This document shows, in pieces, positions 32,331 through 44,976 of a stretch of DNA of 64,000 nucleotides. The DNA is from Berghia stephanieae (Eukaryota; Mollusca; Gastropoda; Nudibranchia; Aeolidiidae). Numbering within the stretch: the first letter of the stretch is position 1; each line of letters opens with the position of its first letter. The notes beneath the pieces are model-generated. The model was not told the origin of the DNA, ran no database searches, and saw only the letters and a program-made list of their open reading frames with translations. Location of the stretch: positions 82,568,743-82,632,742 of the forward strand of contig CM067444.1 of the NCBI GenBank assembly GCA_034508935.3. Reading direction: 5' to 3'. The translations under genes and the position numbers were made by a program.

Positions 32331-32861
32331 GCATTGAGTAAATCCCAATCACGGTTGCCCAAATAAACCCGGCGCTAGAACCCCGACTACCTGTCTAACT
32401 AAACAAATGTTGTTTGTACGATCATACTACTACACGTTCAATATCGGGGGCAGAAAATATGCGTTTGGTTTTTTGAAATTAAACAGTAGTCCCACATTGT
32501 TCTTTGATGTTATTTGGGTGGTTGCATTTGTTTTGAAACTTAACATTATATTGTTTTAAACATTGTTTACAATTATTTCGGGTTTACTCGTATGCATGTG
32601 TAGTCAACGGTCAACGTGTTCTTTATTATTTATTATTAATTTTGGGCCCTTGGCGTCTAACAATGTGAATTGCAGGTTGTTAGGGTGTAATTTCTCGTAT
32701 AACATTAAGTGAATTTTTAAAATTTTTACGGCGTTAAATGTCTTTCTTGCATTATTCCCGGGAGCACTCCACTTTTTGTTACTATTTTAACGATCAGCTG
32801 ATTTTCTCTTGCCTCCCTTTAATTTCGCGGACTTTTTCAGAACGAGGCGTGGGAGTGGCTA

Positions 32862-33223
32862 TAGATAGAACGAAATTGACGTCAATCAGCTCTTTGTTAT
32901 TGTTTTTGGTCTGCTTTTATATGGTAGTTCTCACTAAATTGTATCCATCAGACTATAGATAGAATGCGCTTGGCCAAGGAGTTCACAACATTGCCATCCG
33001 AAGTATAACGGGCCAACACACAAACGCTGTGTAACCATGAACGTTTTAGTCAGGTTAAAAACTTTTTAGTGAGAACAACTCACAAACGCGGATGGCAAAA
33101 ACAAATAACAAAGGCCTGAGTGACGTCATCTTCGAACTATCTATAAAAACGGTTGAGATTTGAGTGTTGATACGTTATAACCGGCTCGCGCATTGTTGTG
33201 AGTAAAAAACTAAACGCACAGCA
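32862..33223 (-). mobile_element. MITE family 1, outer copy in unit 1
   Basis: The left half runs from TAGATAGAACGAAATTGACG to TATCCATCAGACTA. After the inner element it resumes as AAAACGGTTGAGATTTGAGT and ends AACTAAACGCACAG. Confidence 0.8.
32956..33143 (+). mobile_element. MITE family 1, inner copy in unit 1
   Basis: TAGATAGAATGCGCTTGGCC to TTCGAACTATCTA, flanked by TA on both sides. It is inserted at the same internal position of its host copy as the pair at 28.4 kb. Confidence 0.85.
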
Positions 33224-33977
33224 CCAATCTTCTCTCTCCCCTCTCACTCTCCCTTTTCCCTCGATTTAAATTGTCTAACGGAGAGCAAAAAGTGTCGTAA
33301 ATTTACAAATTACTTTTTTTTATTTTTAGAATCAAGACAAAGGCCGTTTGTTCTTATCCTTTACTCTATATAATCGGTTATCGACACTCGCTTCGCAAAT
33401 CTGCACCTAGTTCATGGTTTGTCTTTTTCTACTCAATTGGGATAATAAGGTGATCTATAATCTAAAAGCTAATTATATCCTTTTGTGAATATTCGTTTAG
33501 ACCTTATCCAATTATTTTATATAACGTGGATACAAATGTCAAATAAAAATAAGAACACAGAAGAAAAAAAACTTTAAAAAAAAGAAGGCACTTCTTTGTA
33601 GCTATTTTTCTTTTTACTTTTTTCCGGCTGTAAGTGACTTTAAATATTATCTTTTATTTTTTAGGCTTGGCCGGATAGTAAGCAATCTATCTGTTTAAAT
33701 AAATGCCGTTAATTGTTTATTATATAATTATTATTTTATTATTATTAAAATCTATACGATTAATCAATTATGTCTTTTTTTTGTACAGATCTTTTCGCAA
33801 CGGCAAGACCCACAAAATGTCGTAATAGGCTGTCGCCGCTAAAGGCAATTCTATGAAGTATTGGTTAGATAATCCATCAAAGCAGAATGTTTGTATGGTA
33901 ACAGAAGTCATCAAGTTGACTAATGGTGATCAAATTGGATTAATAAATCATGTCCAAGGAAGAAAAATAAACGAAAG

Positions 33978-34082
33978 TAAGCCTGAAGCGGGTGGGGCCC
34001 GGGGCTCGAAACCCGAGACCTTGCCAAGCGCAGGTGCAATGCCTTATAGCCAACGGCCACTATCGCGCAAACATCGCCGCCC
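33978..34082 (-). mobile_element. tRNA-Ser/Leu-like sequence, unit 1 (degraded)
   Basis: Same locus as 42687-42762 but expanded and corrupted by small insertions (for example GGGTGGGGCCCGGGGCTCGA). It has no tRNA fold left. Confidence 0.55.
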
Positions 34083-34367
34083 ATAAAAATCATACCGCCC
34101 AGAAAACTTATATTGTGCACTCTTTATCGTTTTGAAACGTCTTAAGGGGCATTATTAATCAGAAATTAGATATTAAATCCGCAACTGTCGTTTTCAATAC
34201 AAATAGATAAAGGCCTGAGTGGACCTCAAGGATACATAATGCATTATAGGTTTATTGACAGGAAAAAAAGTTCAACTTTCAGTACACGGTTTCGCTGATA
34301 TGGCCGAAAAGTAGGGCCATTCCGATACTGATAACAAAGTTCACAATTTGTTTGACATAAGGATGAA

Positions 34368-34551
34368 CAAAAAAGGCATGGCAATTGAGTCTTGTGGTAT
34401 GATGCATGCATTTGGAACGCGTGAAGTTCCACAGGGTATTCGAGTCCCACTCTGAGTGGGCGCAATGTGGAGGGGTCCTTGAACAAAGCCACTTACTTCA
34501 CATTCTTCACTCTCACATACTCAGGTGTGAAAATACTGGTACATGGCCGAT
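34368..34551 (+). mobile_element. SINE family A, unit 1, truncated at array 2
   Basis: Head GAGTCTTGTGGTATGATGCA and GGTATTCGAGTCCCACTCTG. The copy stops at GGCCGATAAC where the next satellite array begins. Confidence 0.75.
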
Positions 34552-35418
34552 AACATAAGCGTTAGGGGTCTTATTTATAAAGTGCAGAAACTTTGCAAAT
34601 AAACGATAAAATAGAGATTAATTCGATTCGAAAAGGGGAAAACACATAAGCAGAATTTGCGAATGCCCGGTCCAGACATAAGCTTTTATGGTCTTTTTAT
34701 AAAGTGCAGAAACTTTGCAATAAACGGATAGACTAGATGTTATTTCGATTCGAAAAGTGGAACACAATAGGAAAATTTGCGAATACCCAGTCCAACATAA
34801 GCGTTATGGTCTTATTTATAAAGTGCAAAAAAACTTTGAAAAATAAACGGTAAAAATAGAGATTAATTCGATTCGAAAAGTGGAACACATAAGCAGAATT
34901 TGCGAATGCCCGGTCCAGACATAAGCTTATGTCTTATTTATAAAGTGCAGAAATTTTTGGGCAAAAAACGGATAGACTAGATGTTATTTCGATTCGAAAA
35001 GTGGAACCCAAATAGGAAAATTTGCGAAACCCAGTCCAGACATAAGCGTTATGGTCTTATTTTATAAAGTGCAGAAACTTTGCAAATAAACGGATAGACT
35101 AAAATGTTATTTCGATTCGAAAAGTGGAACACAATAGGAAAATTTGCGAAAACCCAGTCCAGACATAAGCGTTATGGTCTTATTTATAAAGTGCAGAAAC
35201 TTTGCAAATAACGGATAGATAGAGATTAATTCGATTCGAAAGTGGAATGCAAATGCAGAAGTTGTGAATACCCGGCCCCAGGCATAAGCGTCATGGTCTT
35301 ATTTATAAAGTGCAGAAACTTGCAAATAAACGGATAAAATAGAGATTAATTCGATTCGAAAGTGGAATGCAAATGCAAAAGTTGTGAATACCCGGTCCAG
35401 GAAATAAGCGTCATGGTC
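34552..35418. repeat. 121-bp satellite array 2
   Basis: About seven monomers in the order A, B, A, B, B, C, C. Many single-base gains and losses are seen compared with array 3 at 39376, for example in the CGGATAAAATAGAG and GTGGAACACA stretches. Confidence 0.9.
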
Positions 35419-36119
35419 TTGTTTAAATGAAAAAATGCAGTTTAAAAAAATTTATGGTCATTGAGTAATTAAGCTAAATATGCGGATTCAAATAGATAAC
35501 TTGATCTATGAATTTTTATAATTAGCTTTTTTATTCTCCATCATTTAGATTTGTGATTAAGTTTATAATTGAAAACAAACTTTTTCTCACTTATCAATGT
35601 TTTGCAATAAAGGAGAGTGTGAGTGAACCTGTGCAAAGAAAATTATTTGATAGAGTGATATTTATCATCTTTTCCATTTTTGTAGTAGAATTTCTAGAAT
35701 GGATTCTTTATAGTTCTCATTGATTGTAGTCAGTATTCAGTCTTTGGGACACCGATTACCCTAATGCGGTCACAATTTACAATGTGACGGCCACAAGCCC
35801 GTTAAACGCAGAGTGGGGTATTGTTGTTTGCAAGTAATGCTATAGTTTAATAGGATATCTTCTCCTATTAAAATACATTCCTGTTTTTGGATTTGGATTA
35901 AATTCATGTCTTCTTGGGATTAGGGGATTTTAATTTTCATGGATTGTGATTGTGATTTTCAAGACTTTTAATGTAAGTAAATGCCCAAATAGATATTTTT
36001 ATTCATTTATTCTTTATTTTATTTTTTTAGTTTTGTTTTGTTTTGTTTTGAAGCATTTATTATAAGAAATAATGAACATATGCACTTATACACCAAAGAC
36101 TGCTTTCAACTGCTTATTA

Positions 36120-36294
<175 letters not shown>

Positions 36295-36841
36295 GTGCAT
36301 TGAGTGAATCCCAATCACGTTGCCCAAATAAAACTGGCGCTAGAATCCCGACTACCTGTCTAACTAAACAATGTTGTTTGTACGATACATACTAACTACA
36401 CGTTTCAATATCGGGGCAGAAAATATGCGTTTGGTTTTATGAAATTAAAACAGTAGTCCCCCCATTGTTCTTTGATGTTATTTGTGGGTGCATTTGCTTT
36501 GAACTTACACATTATATTGTGTTTTCATTGTTTACAAAATATTTCTGGTACTCGTATGCAAAGTTTTAGTCCCAAAGGGCAATCGGTTCTTTATTATTTT
36601 ATTATTAATTTTTGGCTTGGCGTCTTACATATGTGAATTTGACAGGTGTTATGGGTGGTAATTACTCGTATAACATTAAGTGATTTTTAAACATTTTTAC
36701 GGCGTTTTAAATGTCTTTCTTGCATTCATTGCCGAGCACCTCCACTTTTTTGTTACTATTTTAACGATCAGTGATTTTCCCCCTTGCCTCCCCTTTAATT
36801 TCCCCGGGGCTTTTTTCAGAACGAGGCGTGGGGGTGGCTAA

Positions 36842-37207
36842 TAGATAGAACGAAATTGACGTCAATCAGCTCTTTGTTATTGTTTTTTTTGGTCTGCTTT
36901 TATATGGGTATTCTCACTAAATTGTATCCATCAGACTATAGATAGAATGCGCTTGGCCAAGGATTCACAACATTGCCATCCGGAAGTATAACGGGCCAAC
37001 ACACAAACGCTGTGTAACCATGAACGTTTTATAGTCAGGTTAATACTTTTAGTGAGAACAACTCACAAACGCGGATGGCAAAAACAATAACAAAGGCCTG
37101 AGTGACGTCATCTTCCCAACTATCTATAAAAACGGTTGAGATTTGAGTGTTGATACGTTATAACCGGCTCGCGCATTGTTGTGAGTAAAAAAAACTAAAC
37201 GCACAGC
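36842..37207 (-). mobile_element. MITE family 1, outer copy in unit 2
   Basis: Same structure as 32862-33223, split by the inner copy. Confidence 0.8.
36939..37126 (+). mobile_element. MITE family 1, inner copy in unit 2
   Basis: TAGATAG to CTATCTA with flanking TA. The site is identical to unit 1, so it was inherited by unit duplication. Confidence 0.85.
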
Positions 37208-37212
37208 ACCAA

Positions 37213-37243
<31 letters not shown>

Positions 37244-37863
37244 CTCCTCTCTCACCTTCCCCTCTCTCTCTCTCTCTAAACCCACAAAGATGGAATTCTT
37301 TTCTATATCGAAAAGTGATTAAATTGTCTAAAGGAGAGGGAGTGTCGTAAATTACAAATTACTTTTTTTTATTTTTAATGCATGGCAAACCGTTCTTATC
37401 TTTCTCTTATCGTTATCACCGTTCGCTAATCTGCACCTTAGTTCATGGTTGTCTTTTTACTCAATGGGTTAAAAAGTGATCTTTTCTAAAGCTATATATC
37501 CTTTTGTAATATTCGTTTAACTTTATTTTTTTTATATAACGTGGATAACAAATGTCAAATTAAAAATAAGAAAAACAAGAAAAAAAAATCTTTAAATGAG
37601 CACTCTTCGGCTGTAAGTGACTTTAAATTATCTTTTATTTTTTTTTAGGCTGGCCGGATTGTTAACAAGTCTATCTGTTTAAAAATCCTTTATACGATTA
37701 ATAAATTATGTCTTTTCGCAACGGCACCACAAGAATGCGTCCCCTAGGCAATCTATGAAAGTTATATAGATAAAACCATCAAACAGAATGTTGATGTTAA
37801 CAGGAATCATCATGTTGTCTAATGTGATCAAATTGGGGTTAATAATCTTGTCTAAGGAAGAAA

Positions 37864-37948
37864 AAAACGAAAGGCCTGAAGCGGGGCTCGAACCCCAGAC
37901 CTTCCAAGTCGCAGTGCAATGCCTTAGCCACTCGGCCACTTCGCCCCC
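37864..37948 (-). mobile_element. tRNA-Ser/Leu-like SINE head, unit 2
   Basis: On the minus strand this has box A GTGGCCGAGTGGCTAAGGC and box B GGGGTTCGAGCCCCGC. See 42687-42762. Confidence 0.6.
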
Positions 37949-38211
37949 TTAAAAATCATACCAGCACAAAAACTTTTTGCAAAACTTTATCGTTTGAAAC
38001 CTCTTAAAGGGGCATTATCGAAAATTAATCCGAACTGTCGGTTTCAAAAATAATAAAGGCCTGAGTGACATCAACTTAATGCATTATATAGTTTTTGACA
38101 GAATAATAGTCAACTTGCATACACGCTGAGTTGCCGAAAGTAAAGGGCCTTTCAGATACTGTACAAGTTCTCTATTGTTTTGATAGAAAATTGATCAAAA
38201 GTGACCAATCA

Positions 38212-38578
38212 AGGAATGGCTTATTTGAGTATTTGGTAGGTATGATTCGCTTGCATTTGTTGTGGAACGGGAAAAGTCCCCACAAAAGGTTTTTTTTGTA
38301 GTCCCACTCTGAGTGGGCGACAATGTGGAGTCCTAGGAACAAAGCTCTACTTCCACATTCTCTCACATACTCAAGGTGTTGACAATTAAAGTACTTGGCC
38401 GTTAACAGCGTTGTCTTTTGTCCGAAACAGGAAGAAGAAAAATTCAATATCGTTTTATAGGGTCGTTTCTCTCGTTCTCGTCTTCGGTTTGTGAAAGTAT
38501 TGTGTTTGGCCAACCCTCTTCTGTGGAAAGCTTTTGATCACACACTTAATGGATATTGCAGTTTTGTTTATAAATGCT
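38212..38578 (+). mobile_element. SINE family A, unit 2
   Basis: A noisy copy of the element at 43022. Recognisable blocks are GTCCCACTCTGAGTGGGCGA, CTTGGCCGTTAACAGCGTTG and ACACTTAATGGATATTGCAG. Confidence 0.75.
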
Positions 38579-39375
38579 TCGTGTTTTTTGATGGTAACAT
38601 TAAAGTGCAAAATTCTTTAATATGATTATAATGACTTTTATTTCCTCACAAAAATCTTTAAAAGGGCTGCTGGGTCGGTGGACAGTGGTGCAAAGTTGCT
38701 ATTAAGATAAATATACTCGCAAACTCGGTTATGTAAAAGAAGCTTGGATATTTTTTTTTTTTCTTCCATACAATGAACACGATGTCAGTTTGATCAGATT
38801 GAGTCAATACACGAATCAATCGTGTAGTTAATGCAACTGTGACCCACTCTGCATGATCAAGGTTGGTTATCGATATTTTAAGTTCAAGACATCCACCATC
38901 TCGTAAGGAATTGCAGTGGAGATAAACACCACTTGGATAATATAGTGATGTGTTTTTGTTTGTGTGGTGTTTCTTACGTAAAGGCCTATGTGAATCATCG
39001 TTTTTAAAGGGGTACGGTGTTATGTCCTGATGAACAGATGATAACAAATAATTAATGTGTTGTTTCTTTTTTTAAACGTTTTAAAATTTTTTAATTTAAA
39101 ATTTATTTTTTAAAAATGACAAAGAGATGTACAAGAGTGTTGTTGTTTCTCCTTCTAATAAGTTGTATTCATTCTACTCTCACCTGTCAACTACGCCCCC
39201 ACCCGTATCAGGCTGTTTAGTTTTAGGGCACGTTATCCGCCATGAAAAAGAAAGATGGAAAAGAAGACCATTTCCCAAAACAAACAGTTAAACAAATAGG
39301 TATTCTTAAGCTTATTAATCTAAATAAAAATCTGTGAGTGTGTTATGAAATTAAATGCCTTCACGGATAGGAGAG

Positions 39376-40237
39376 ACATAAGCGTTATGGTCTTATTTAT
39401 AAAGTGCAGAAACTTTGCAAATAAACGGATAAAATAGAGATTAATTCGATTCGAAAAGTGGAACACATAAGCAGAATTTGCGAATGCCCGGTCCAGACAT
39501 AAGCGTTATGGTCTTATTTATAAAGTGCAGAAACTTTGCAAATAAACGGATAGACTAGATGTTATTTCGATTCGAAAAGTGGAACACAATAGGAAAATTT
39601 GCGAATACCCAGTCCAGACATAAGCGTTATGGTCTTATTTATAAAGTGCAGAAACTTTGCAAATAAACGGATAAAATAGAGATTAATTCGATTCGAAAAG
39701 TGGAACACATAAGCAGAATTTGCGAATGCCCGGTCCAGACATAAGCGTTATGGTCTTATTTATAAAGTGCAGAAACTTTGCAAATAAACGGATAGACTAG
39801 ATGTTATTTCGATTCGAAAAGTGGAACACAATAGGAAAATTTGCGAATACCCAGTCCAGACATAAGCGTTATGGTCTTATTTATAAAGTGCAGAAACTTT
39901 GCAAATAAACGGATAGACTAGATGTTATTTCGATTCGAAAAGTGGAACACAATAGGAAAATTTGCGAATACCCAGTCCAGACATAAGCGTTATGGTCTTA
40001 TTTATAAAGTGCAGAAACTTTGCAAATAAACGGATAAGATAGAGATTAATTCGATTCGAAAGTGGAATGCAAATGCAGAAGTTGTGAATACCCGGTCCAG
40101 GCATAAGCGTCATGGTCTTATTTATAAAGTGCAGAAACTTTGCAAATAAACGGATAAAATAGAGATTAATTCGATTCGAAAGTGGAATGCAAATGCAGAA
40201 GTTGTGAATACCCGGTCCAGGCATAAGCGTCATGGTC
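39376..40237. repeat. 121-bp satellite array 3 (cleanest copy)
   Basis: Seven monomers in the order A, B, A, B, B, C, C. A and B monomers are almost identical to those of the first array, with no frame-breaking noise. The last two units carry AAAGTGGAATGCAAATGCAG and GGCATAAGCGTCATGG. Confidence 0.95.
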
Positions 40238-40940
40238 TTGTTTAAATGAAACAATGCAGTTTAAAAAAATTTATGGTCATTGAGTAATTAAGCTAAATAT
40301 GCGGAGTTCAAATAGATAACTTGATCTATGAAATTTTTTATAATTAGCTGTTTTTATTCTCCATCATTTAGATTATGTGATTAAGTTTATAATTGAAATA
40401 CAAACTTTTTCTCACTTATCAATGTTTTGCAATAAAGGAGAGTGTGAGTGAACCTGTGCAAAGAAAATTATTTGATAGAGTGATATTTATCATGCTTTTC
40501 AGTTTGTAGTAGAATTCTAGAATGGATTCTTTATAGTTCTCATTGATTGTATGTCAGTATGTCAGTCTTTAGGACACCGATTACCCTAATGCGGTCACAA
40601 TTTACAATGTGACGGCCACAAGCCCGTTAAACGCAGAGTGGGGTATTGTTGTTTGCAAGTAATGCTATAGTTTTAATAGGATATCTGTCTCCTATTAAAA
40701 TACATTCCTGTGTTGGATTTTGGATTAAATTCATGTCTTCTTCGGATTATGGGATATTTAATTTTCATGGATTGTGATTGTGATTTTCAAGACTTTTAAT
40801 GTAAGTAAATGCCCAAATAGATATTTTTATTCATTTATTCTTTATTTTATTTTTTTAGTTTTGTTTTGTTTTGTTTTGAAGCATTTATTATAAGAAATAA
40901 TGTACATATGCACTTATACACCAAAGACTGCTTTCAACTG

Positions 40941-41120
<180 letters not shown>

Positions 41121-41663
41121 GTGCATTGAGTGAAATCCCAATCACGGTTGCCCAAATAAAACTGGCGCTAGAATCCCGACTACCTGTCTAACTAAACGAA
41201 TGTTGTTTGTACGATACATACTAACTACACGTTCAATATCGGGGGCAGAAAATATGCGTTTGGTTTTATGAAATTAAAACAGTAGTCCCACATTGTTCTT
41301 TGATGTTATTTGTGGTTGCATTTGCTTTGAAACTTACACATTATATTGTGTTACATTGTTTACAAAATATTTCTGGTACTCGTATGCATGTGTAGTCAAC
41401 GGTCAATCGTGTTCTTTATTATTTTATTATTAATTTTGGCTTGGCGTCTTACATATGTGAATTTGACAGGTTGTTATGGATGGTAATTACTCGTATAACA
41501 TTAAGTGATTTTTAAACATTTTTACGGCGTTTTAAATGTCTTTCTTGCATTCATTGCCGAGCACCTCCACTTTTCTGTTACTATTTTAACGATCAGCTGA
41601 TTTTCTCTTGCCTCCCCTTTAATTTCGCGGACTTTTTTCAGAACGAGGCGTGGGAGTGGCTAA

Positions 41664-42026
41664 TAGATAGAACGAAATTGACGTCAATCAGCTCTTTGTT
41701 ATTGTTTTTGGTCTGCTTTTATATGGGTAGTTCTCACTAAATTGTATCCATCAGACTATAGATAGAATGCGCTTGGCCAAGGAGTTCACAACATTGCCAT
41801 CCGGAAGTATAACGGGCCAACACACAAACGCTGTGTAACCATGAACGTTTATAGTCAGGTTAATACTTTTTAGTGAGAACAACTCACAAACGCGGATGGC
41901 AAAAACAATAACAAAGGCCTGAGTGACGTCATCTTCGAACTATCTATAAAAACGGTTGAGATTTGAGTGTTGATACGTTATAACCGGCTCGCGCATTGTT
42001 GTGAGTAAAATAACTAAACGCACAGC
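41664..42026 (-). mobile_element. MITE family 1, outer copy in unit 3
   Basis: TAGATAGAACGAAATTGACG to AACTAAACGCACAG, split by the inner copy. Confidence 0.85.
41759..41946 (+). mobile_element. MITE family 1, inner copy in unit 3
   Basis: TAGATAGAATGCGCTTGGCC to TCGAACTATCTA, 188 bp, with flanking TA duplicates. It contains a perfect TGACGTCA. Confidence 0.9.
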
Positions 42027-42030
42027 ACCA

Positions 42031-42038
42031 ATCTCTCT

Positions 42039-42070
<32 letters not shown>

Positions 42071-42092
42071 ACTCCTCTCTCTCTCTCTCTCT
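42031..42092. repeat. (CT)n tract in unit 3
   Basis: Interrupted CT dinucleotides. The matching tract in unit 2 is at 37213-37280, and unit 1 has only a remnant. Confidence 0.9.
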
Positions 42093-42686
42093 AAACCGAC
42101 AAAGATGGAATTCTTTTCTATATCGAAAAGTGATTAAATTGTCTAAAGGAGAGCAGTGTCGTAAATTACAAATTACTTTTTTTTATTTTTAAATGCATGA
42201 CAAACCGTTCTTATCTTTACTCTTATCGTTATCACCGTTCGCTAATCTGCACCTAGTTCATGGTTGTCTTTCTACTCAATGGGTTAATAAGTGATCTTAT
42301 CTAAAGCTATTATATCCTTTTGTAATATTCGTTTAACTTCAATTATTTTATATAACGTGGATAACAAATGTCAAATTAAAAATAAGAAAAACAGAAGAAA
42401 AAAAATCTTTAAATGAGCACTCTTCGGCTGTAAGTGACTTTAAATTATCTTTTATTTTTTAGGCTGGCCGGATTGTTAGCAAGTCTATCTGTTTAAAAAT
42501 CCGTTTATACGATTAATAAATTATGTCTTTTCGCAACGGCACCACAAGAATGCGTCGCTAGGCATTCTATGAAAGTATATAGATAATCCATCAAACAGAA
42601 TGTTTGATGTTAACAGGAATCATCCATGTTGTCTAATGTGATCAAATTGGGTTAATAATCTTGTCTAAGGAAGAAAAAAACGAAAG

Positions 42687-42762
42687 TGCCTGAAGCGGGG
42701 CTCGAACCCGAGACCTTCCAAGTCGCAGTGCAATGCCTTAGCCACTCGGCCACTTCGCCCCC
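42687..42762 (-). mobile_element. tRNA-Ser/Leu-like sequence, unit 3
   Basis: On the minus strand this reads GGGGGCGAAGTGGCCGAGTG then GCTAAGGCATTGCACTGC, later CGGGTTCGAGCCCCGC. Box A TGGCCGAGTGG and box B GGTTCGAGCCC both fit RNA polymerase III promoters. The D-arm sequence is of the class II (Ser/Leu) kind. The acceptor and anticodon stems do not pair well, so I read it as the head of a tRNA-derived SINE and not a working tRNA gene. Confidence 0.6.
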
Positions 42763-43021
42763 TTAAAAATCATACCAGCACAGAAAACTTTGTGCAATCT
42801 TTATCGTTTGAAACCTCTTAAAGGGGCATTATCGAAAATTAATCCGCAACTGTCGGTTTCAATACAATAATAAAGGCCTGAGTGACATCAACTTAATGCA
42901 TTATATAGGTTTTTGACAGAATAATAGTCAACTTGCATACACGCTGAGTTGCCGAAAGTAAGGGCCTTTCAGATACTGTACAAAGTTCTCTATTGTTTTG
43001 ACATAGATGATCAAAAAGGAA

Positions 43022-43322
43022 TGGCTATGTGGTCTTGTGGTATGATGCTTGCATTTGGAACGGAAGGTCCAGGGTTCGAGTCCCACTCTGAGTGGGCGCA
43101 ATGTGGAGTCCTTGGAACAAAGCTCTTTCTTCACATTCTCTCACATACTCAGGTGTGAAATAAGTACTTGGCCGTTAACAGCGTTGTCTTTGTCAGAAAA
43201 AAATTAATATCGTTTAATAGGCGTCGTTTCTCGTCTTCCGTTGAAGTACTGCTGTTTGGCAACCTCTTGTGGAAAGCTTTGATCACACTTAATGGATATT
43301 GCAGTTTATAAATGCTTCAGTG
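43022..43322 (+). mobile_element. SINE family A, unit 3
   Basis: Head CTATGTGGTCTTGTGGTATG then GGTCCAGGGTTCGAGTCCCA. The body contains GGAGTCCTTGGAACAAAGC, GTGTGAAATAAGTACTTGGC and CGTTAACAGCGTTGTCTTTG. The tail is ATCACACTTAATGGATATTG then TATAAATGC. It lies 260 bp from the tRNA-like sequence on the other strand, with heads back to back. Confidence 0.85.
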
Positions 43323-43997
43323 TTTTTGATGTAAATTAAAGTGCAAATTCTTTAAATTATAATGATTATTTCTCACAAACTTAAAGGGCAGCTGGTTCGG
43401 CTGGCAGGGATGCAAAGTTGCTATTAAGATAACTATACTCGCAAACTCGGTTGTAAAAAGATCTTGGAATATTTTTTTTTCCACTACATGAACACGATGT
43501 CAGTTTCGATCAGATGATGTCAATACACGCAATCCAATCGTAAAGCAACCTGTGCACCCCTCTGCCCATGATCAAGGTTGTTATCGACTATTTTAAGCAC
43601 TCAAGACACACCATCTCGTAAGGCATGCAGTGGATAACACCACATAGGATAATATAGTGTTGTGTTTTGCTTGTGTGTTTTACGTAAAGCCTTTGTGACT
43701 CATCGTTTAAAAACGGTGTTATGTCCTGATGAACCAGATAACAAATAATATGTGTTTTAACGTTAAAATGACAAAGAGATGTACAAGCGTAGTTGTTGTT
43801 TCTTTAATAAGTTGTATTCATTCTCTTCACCAGTCAACTACGCCGTCTCAGCTGTTTAGGGCACGTTATCCGCATGAAAGAAGACCATTTCCCCAAAACA
43901 AAACAGATAACAAATAGGTATTTTAAGCTTAACTCTAAAAATCTGTGAGTTAAATTAAATGCCTTCACGGATAGGAGAGAATGGGTTTTGATCGATT

Positions 43998-44024
43998 CCC
44001 CCCCCCCCCCCCCCCCCCCCCCCC
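43998..44024. repeat. Poly(C) run, 27 nt
   Basis: Uninterrupted C (G on the minus strand) at the right edge of the macrosatellite. It is a G-quadruplex candidate. Confidence 0.9.
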
Positions 44025-44036
44025 TCAGAAAACCCC

Positions 44037-44440
44037 TCAAGTGTCTTCATTCTGATCTTTTTGATTGTAACATTGAGTGTTTATTTCCTCCATGAAATTT
44101 AACCTCAATTTTCCACATGTTTCCTTCCAACATAATACCAGATAGACGCAGTGGGCTGCATTGCCTCGATCGATTCTTTTCGGGTTTTTCGAACGCACTT
44201 TCAATATGACCTGGGCCTCGTCTTCAACTGCTGGAATCATCTCAATCCATATCGGAACGCAATCGCCGCGTCATTTGTGAATACATTATGTCTCACCAGT
44301 GAAAACTCGTAAACTCCAAAACCACCGGAGCTAAAATACGTAAACTTGACACTTAAATCTGTTGCTGGTCCGGCCGTAAGTTTTATCCGGTGCGGGCACA
44401 AACCAATCACGACCGTTTGTTTGGTTCTGTTAACCCTTTA
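44037..44440 (-). CDS. Unrecognised coding-like segment (possible exon or gene remnant)
   Basis: Two minus-strand frames in succession look protein-like in composition. The first (about 44440 to 44235) reads VNRTKQTVVIGLCPHRIKLT, later VKFTYFSSGGFGVYEFSL and NDAAIAFRYGLR, then a stop. The second (44264 to 44037) reads VPIWIEMIPAVEDEAQVILK, later RIDRGNAAHCVYLVLCWKET. GC content is higher than in the flanks. A possible splice donor (CTG/GTGAGA) sits within the first frame and a possible acceptor (TTCCAGCAG) near the start of the second, so they might be two exons with a short intron, or one decayed frame. I recognise no family with confidence. The pattern VYEFSL-VRHNVFTNDAAIAF is only faintly reminiscent of farnesoic-acid-O-methyltransferase-like domains. 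Confidence 0.25.
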
Positions 44441-44601
44441 AGTCCTCCAGACGAAAGCTGTCAGTCAGTCTGTCAGAGAATCATCAAATACGAGTACCGA
44501 CCAGATACAAAAGTCTGAAAACATGTTGTCTTAACTGTCTATTGCCATATTCCTCATGGAGCCGATGAGGTGGAGAAACGAATTCACTATGTCATGAAGT
44601 T

Positions 44602-44976
44602 GGGCTAAAAGGTCATTTTTGTAGCATTCGAATAAAAACACATCAATATTAGATATGTCAATTTGGCATAGAATGGAGAGATTTCTCTTTGTTTCAGTCA
44701 GTATTTCCGGTTGAATGATGAAAAAAAATAATGACTGTTTGGCGCTAAAATTATAGTAGTAATTACTCTGTAAATTGTCAAAAAGCGTCAACACTTTTTC
44801 GACCCTTTGAGAAGTTTTTGCTGCCTGTTCCTGCTATAATGTTAGTTTTTTCATTAATTTTCATTGTTCAACTCAGAGGATATGGAAAACCAAATATATC
44901 CAAGCTTTTCAATATACCTTATGATATTATTGTCTTCTTAGTTAAATTTTACACAAACGACCTTTTAGCAAAGCCC
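44602..44976. mobile_element. MITE family 4, complete
   Basis: The left end GGGCTAAAAGGTCATTTTTG and the right end ACAAACGACCTTTTAGCAAA then GCCCC are inverted. The interior matches the copy at 51838 (AAAATTATAG-AGT-ATTAC, CACTTTTTCGACCCTTTGA). Confidence 0.7.

Larger units (their letters stand above)
31448..34551. repeat. Macrosatellite unit 1, tail (about 3.1 kb, 3'-truncated)
   Basis: This is homologous in order to 35419-39375 and 40238-43979. It contains a (TTA/ATA)n tract at 32158-32330, the nested MITE pair at 32862-33223, a CT-rich strip near 33230, a tRNA-Ser/Leu-like minus sequence and the start of SINE A. It breaks off inside SINE A (GGCCGATAAC at 34542-34551) and joins array 2 at ATAAGCG. 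It has many 1-3 bp differences from the other two tails. Confidence 0.85.

Noticed and set aside
39925-40254. 109-codon ORF with repeated TLMPGPGIHNF motif
   Set aside because: It reads across type B and C satellite monomers. A 121-bp unit shifts frame at each repeat, and the frame is open only by chance.
42687-42762. A functional tRNA gene
   Set aside because: The internal promoter boxes are good, but the acceptor and anticodon stems do not pair. The sequence lies within a repeated tail.
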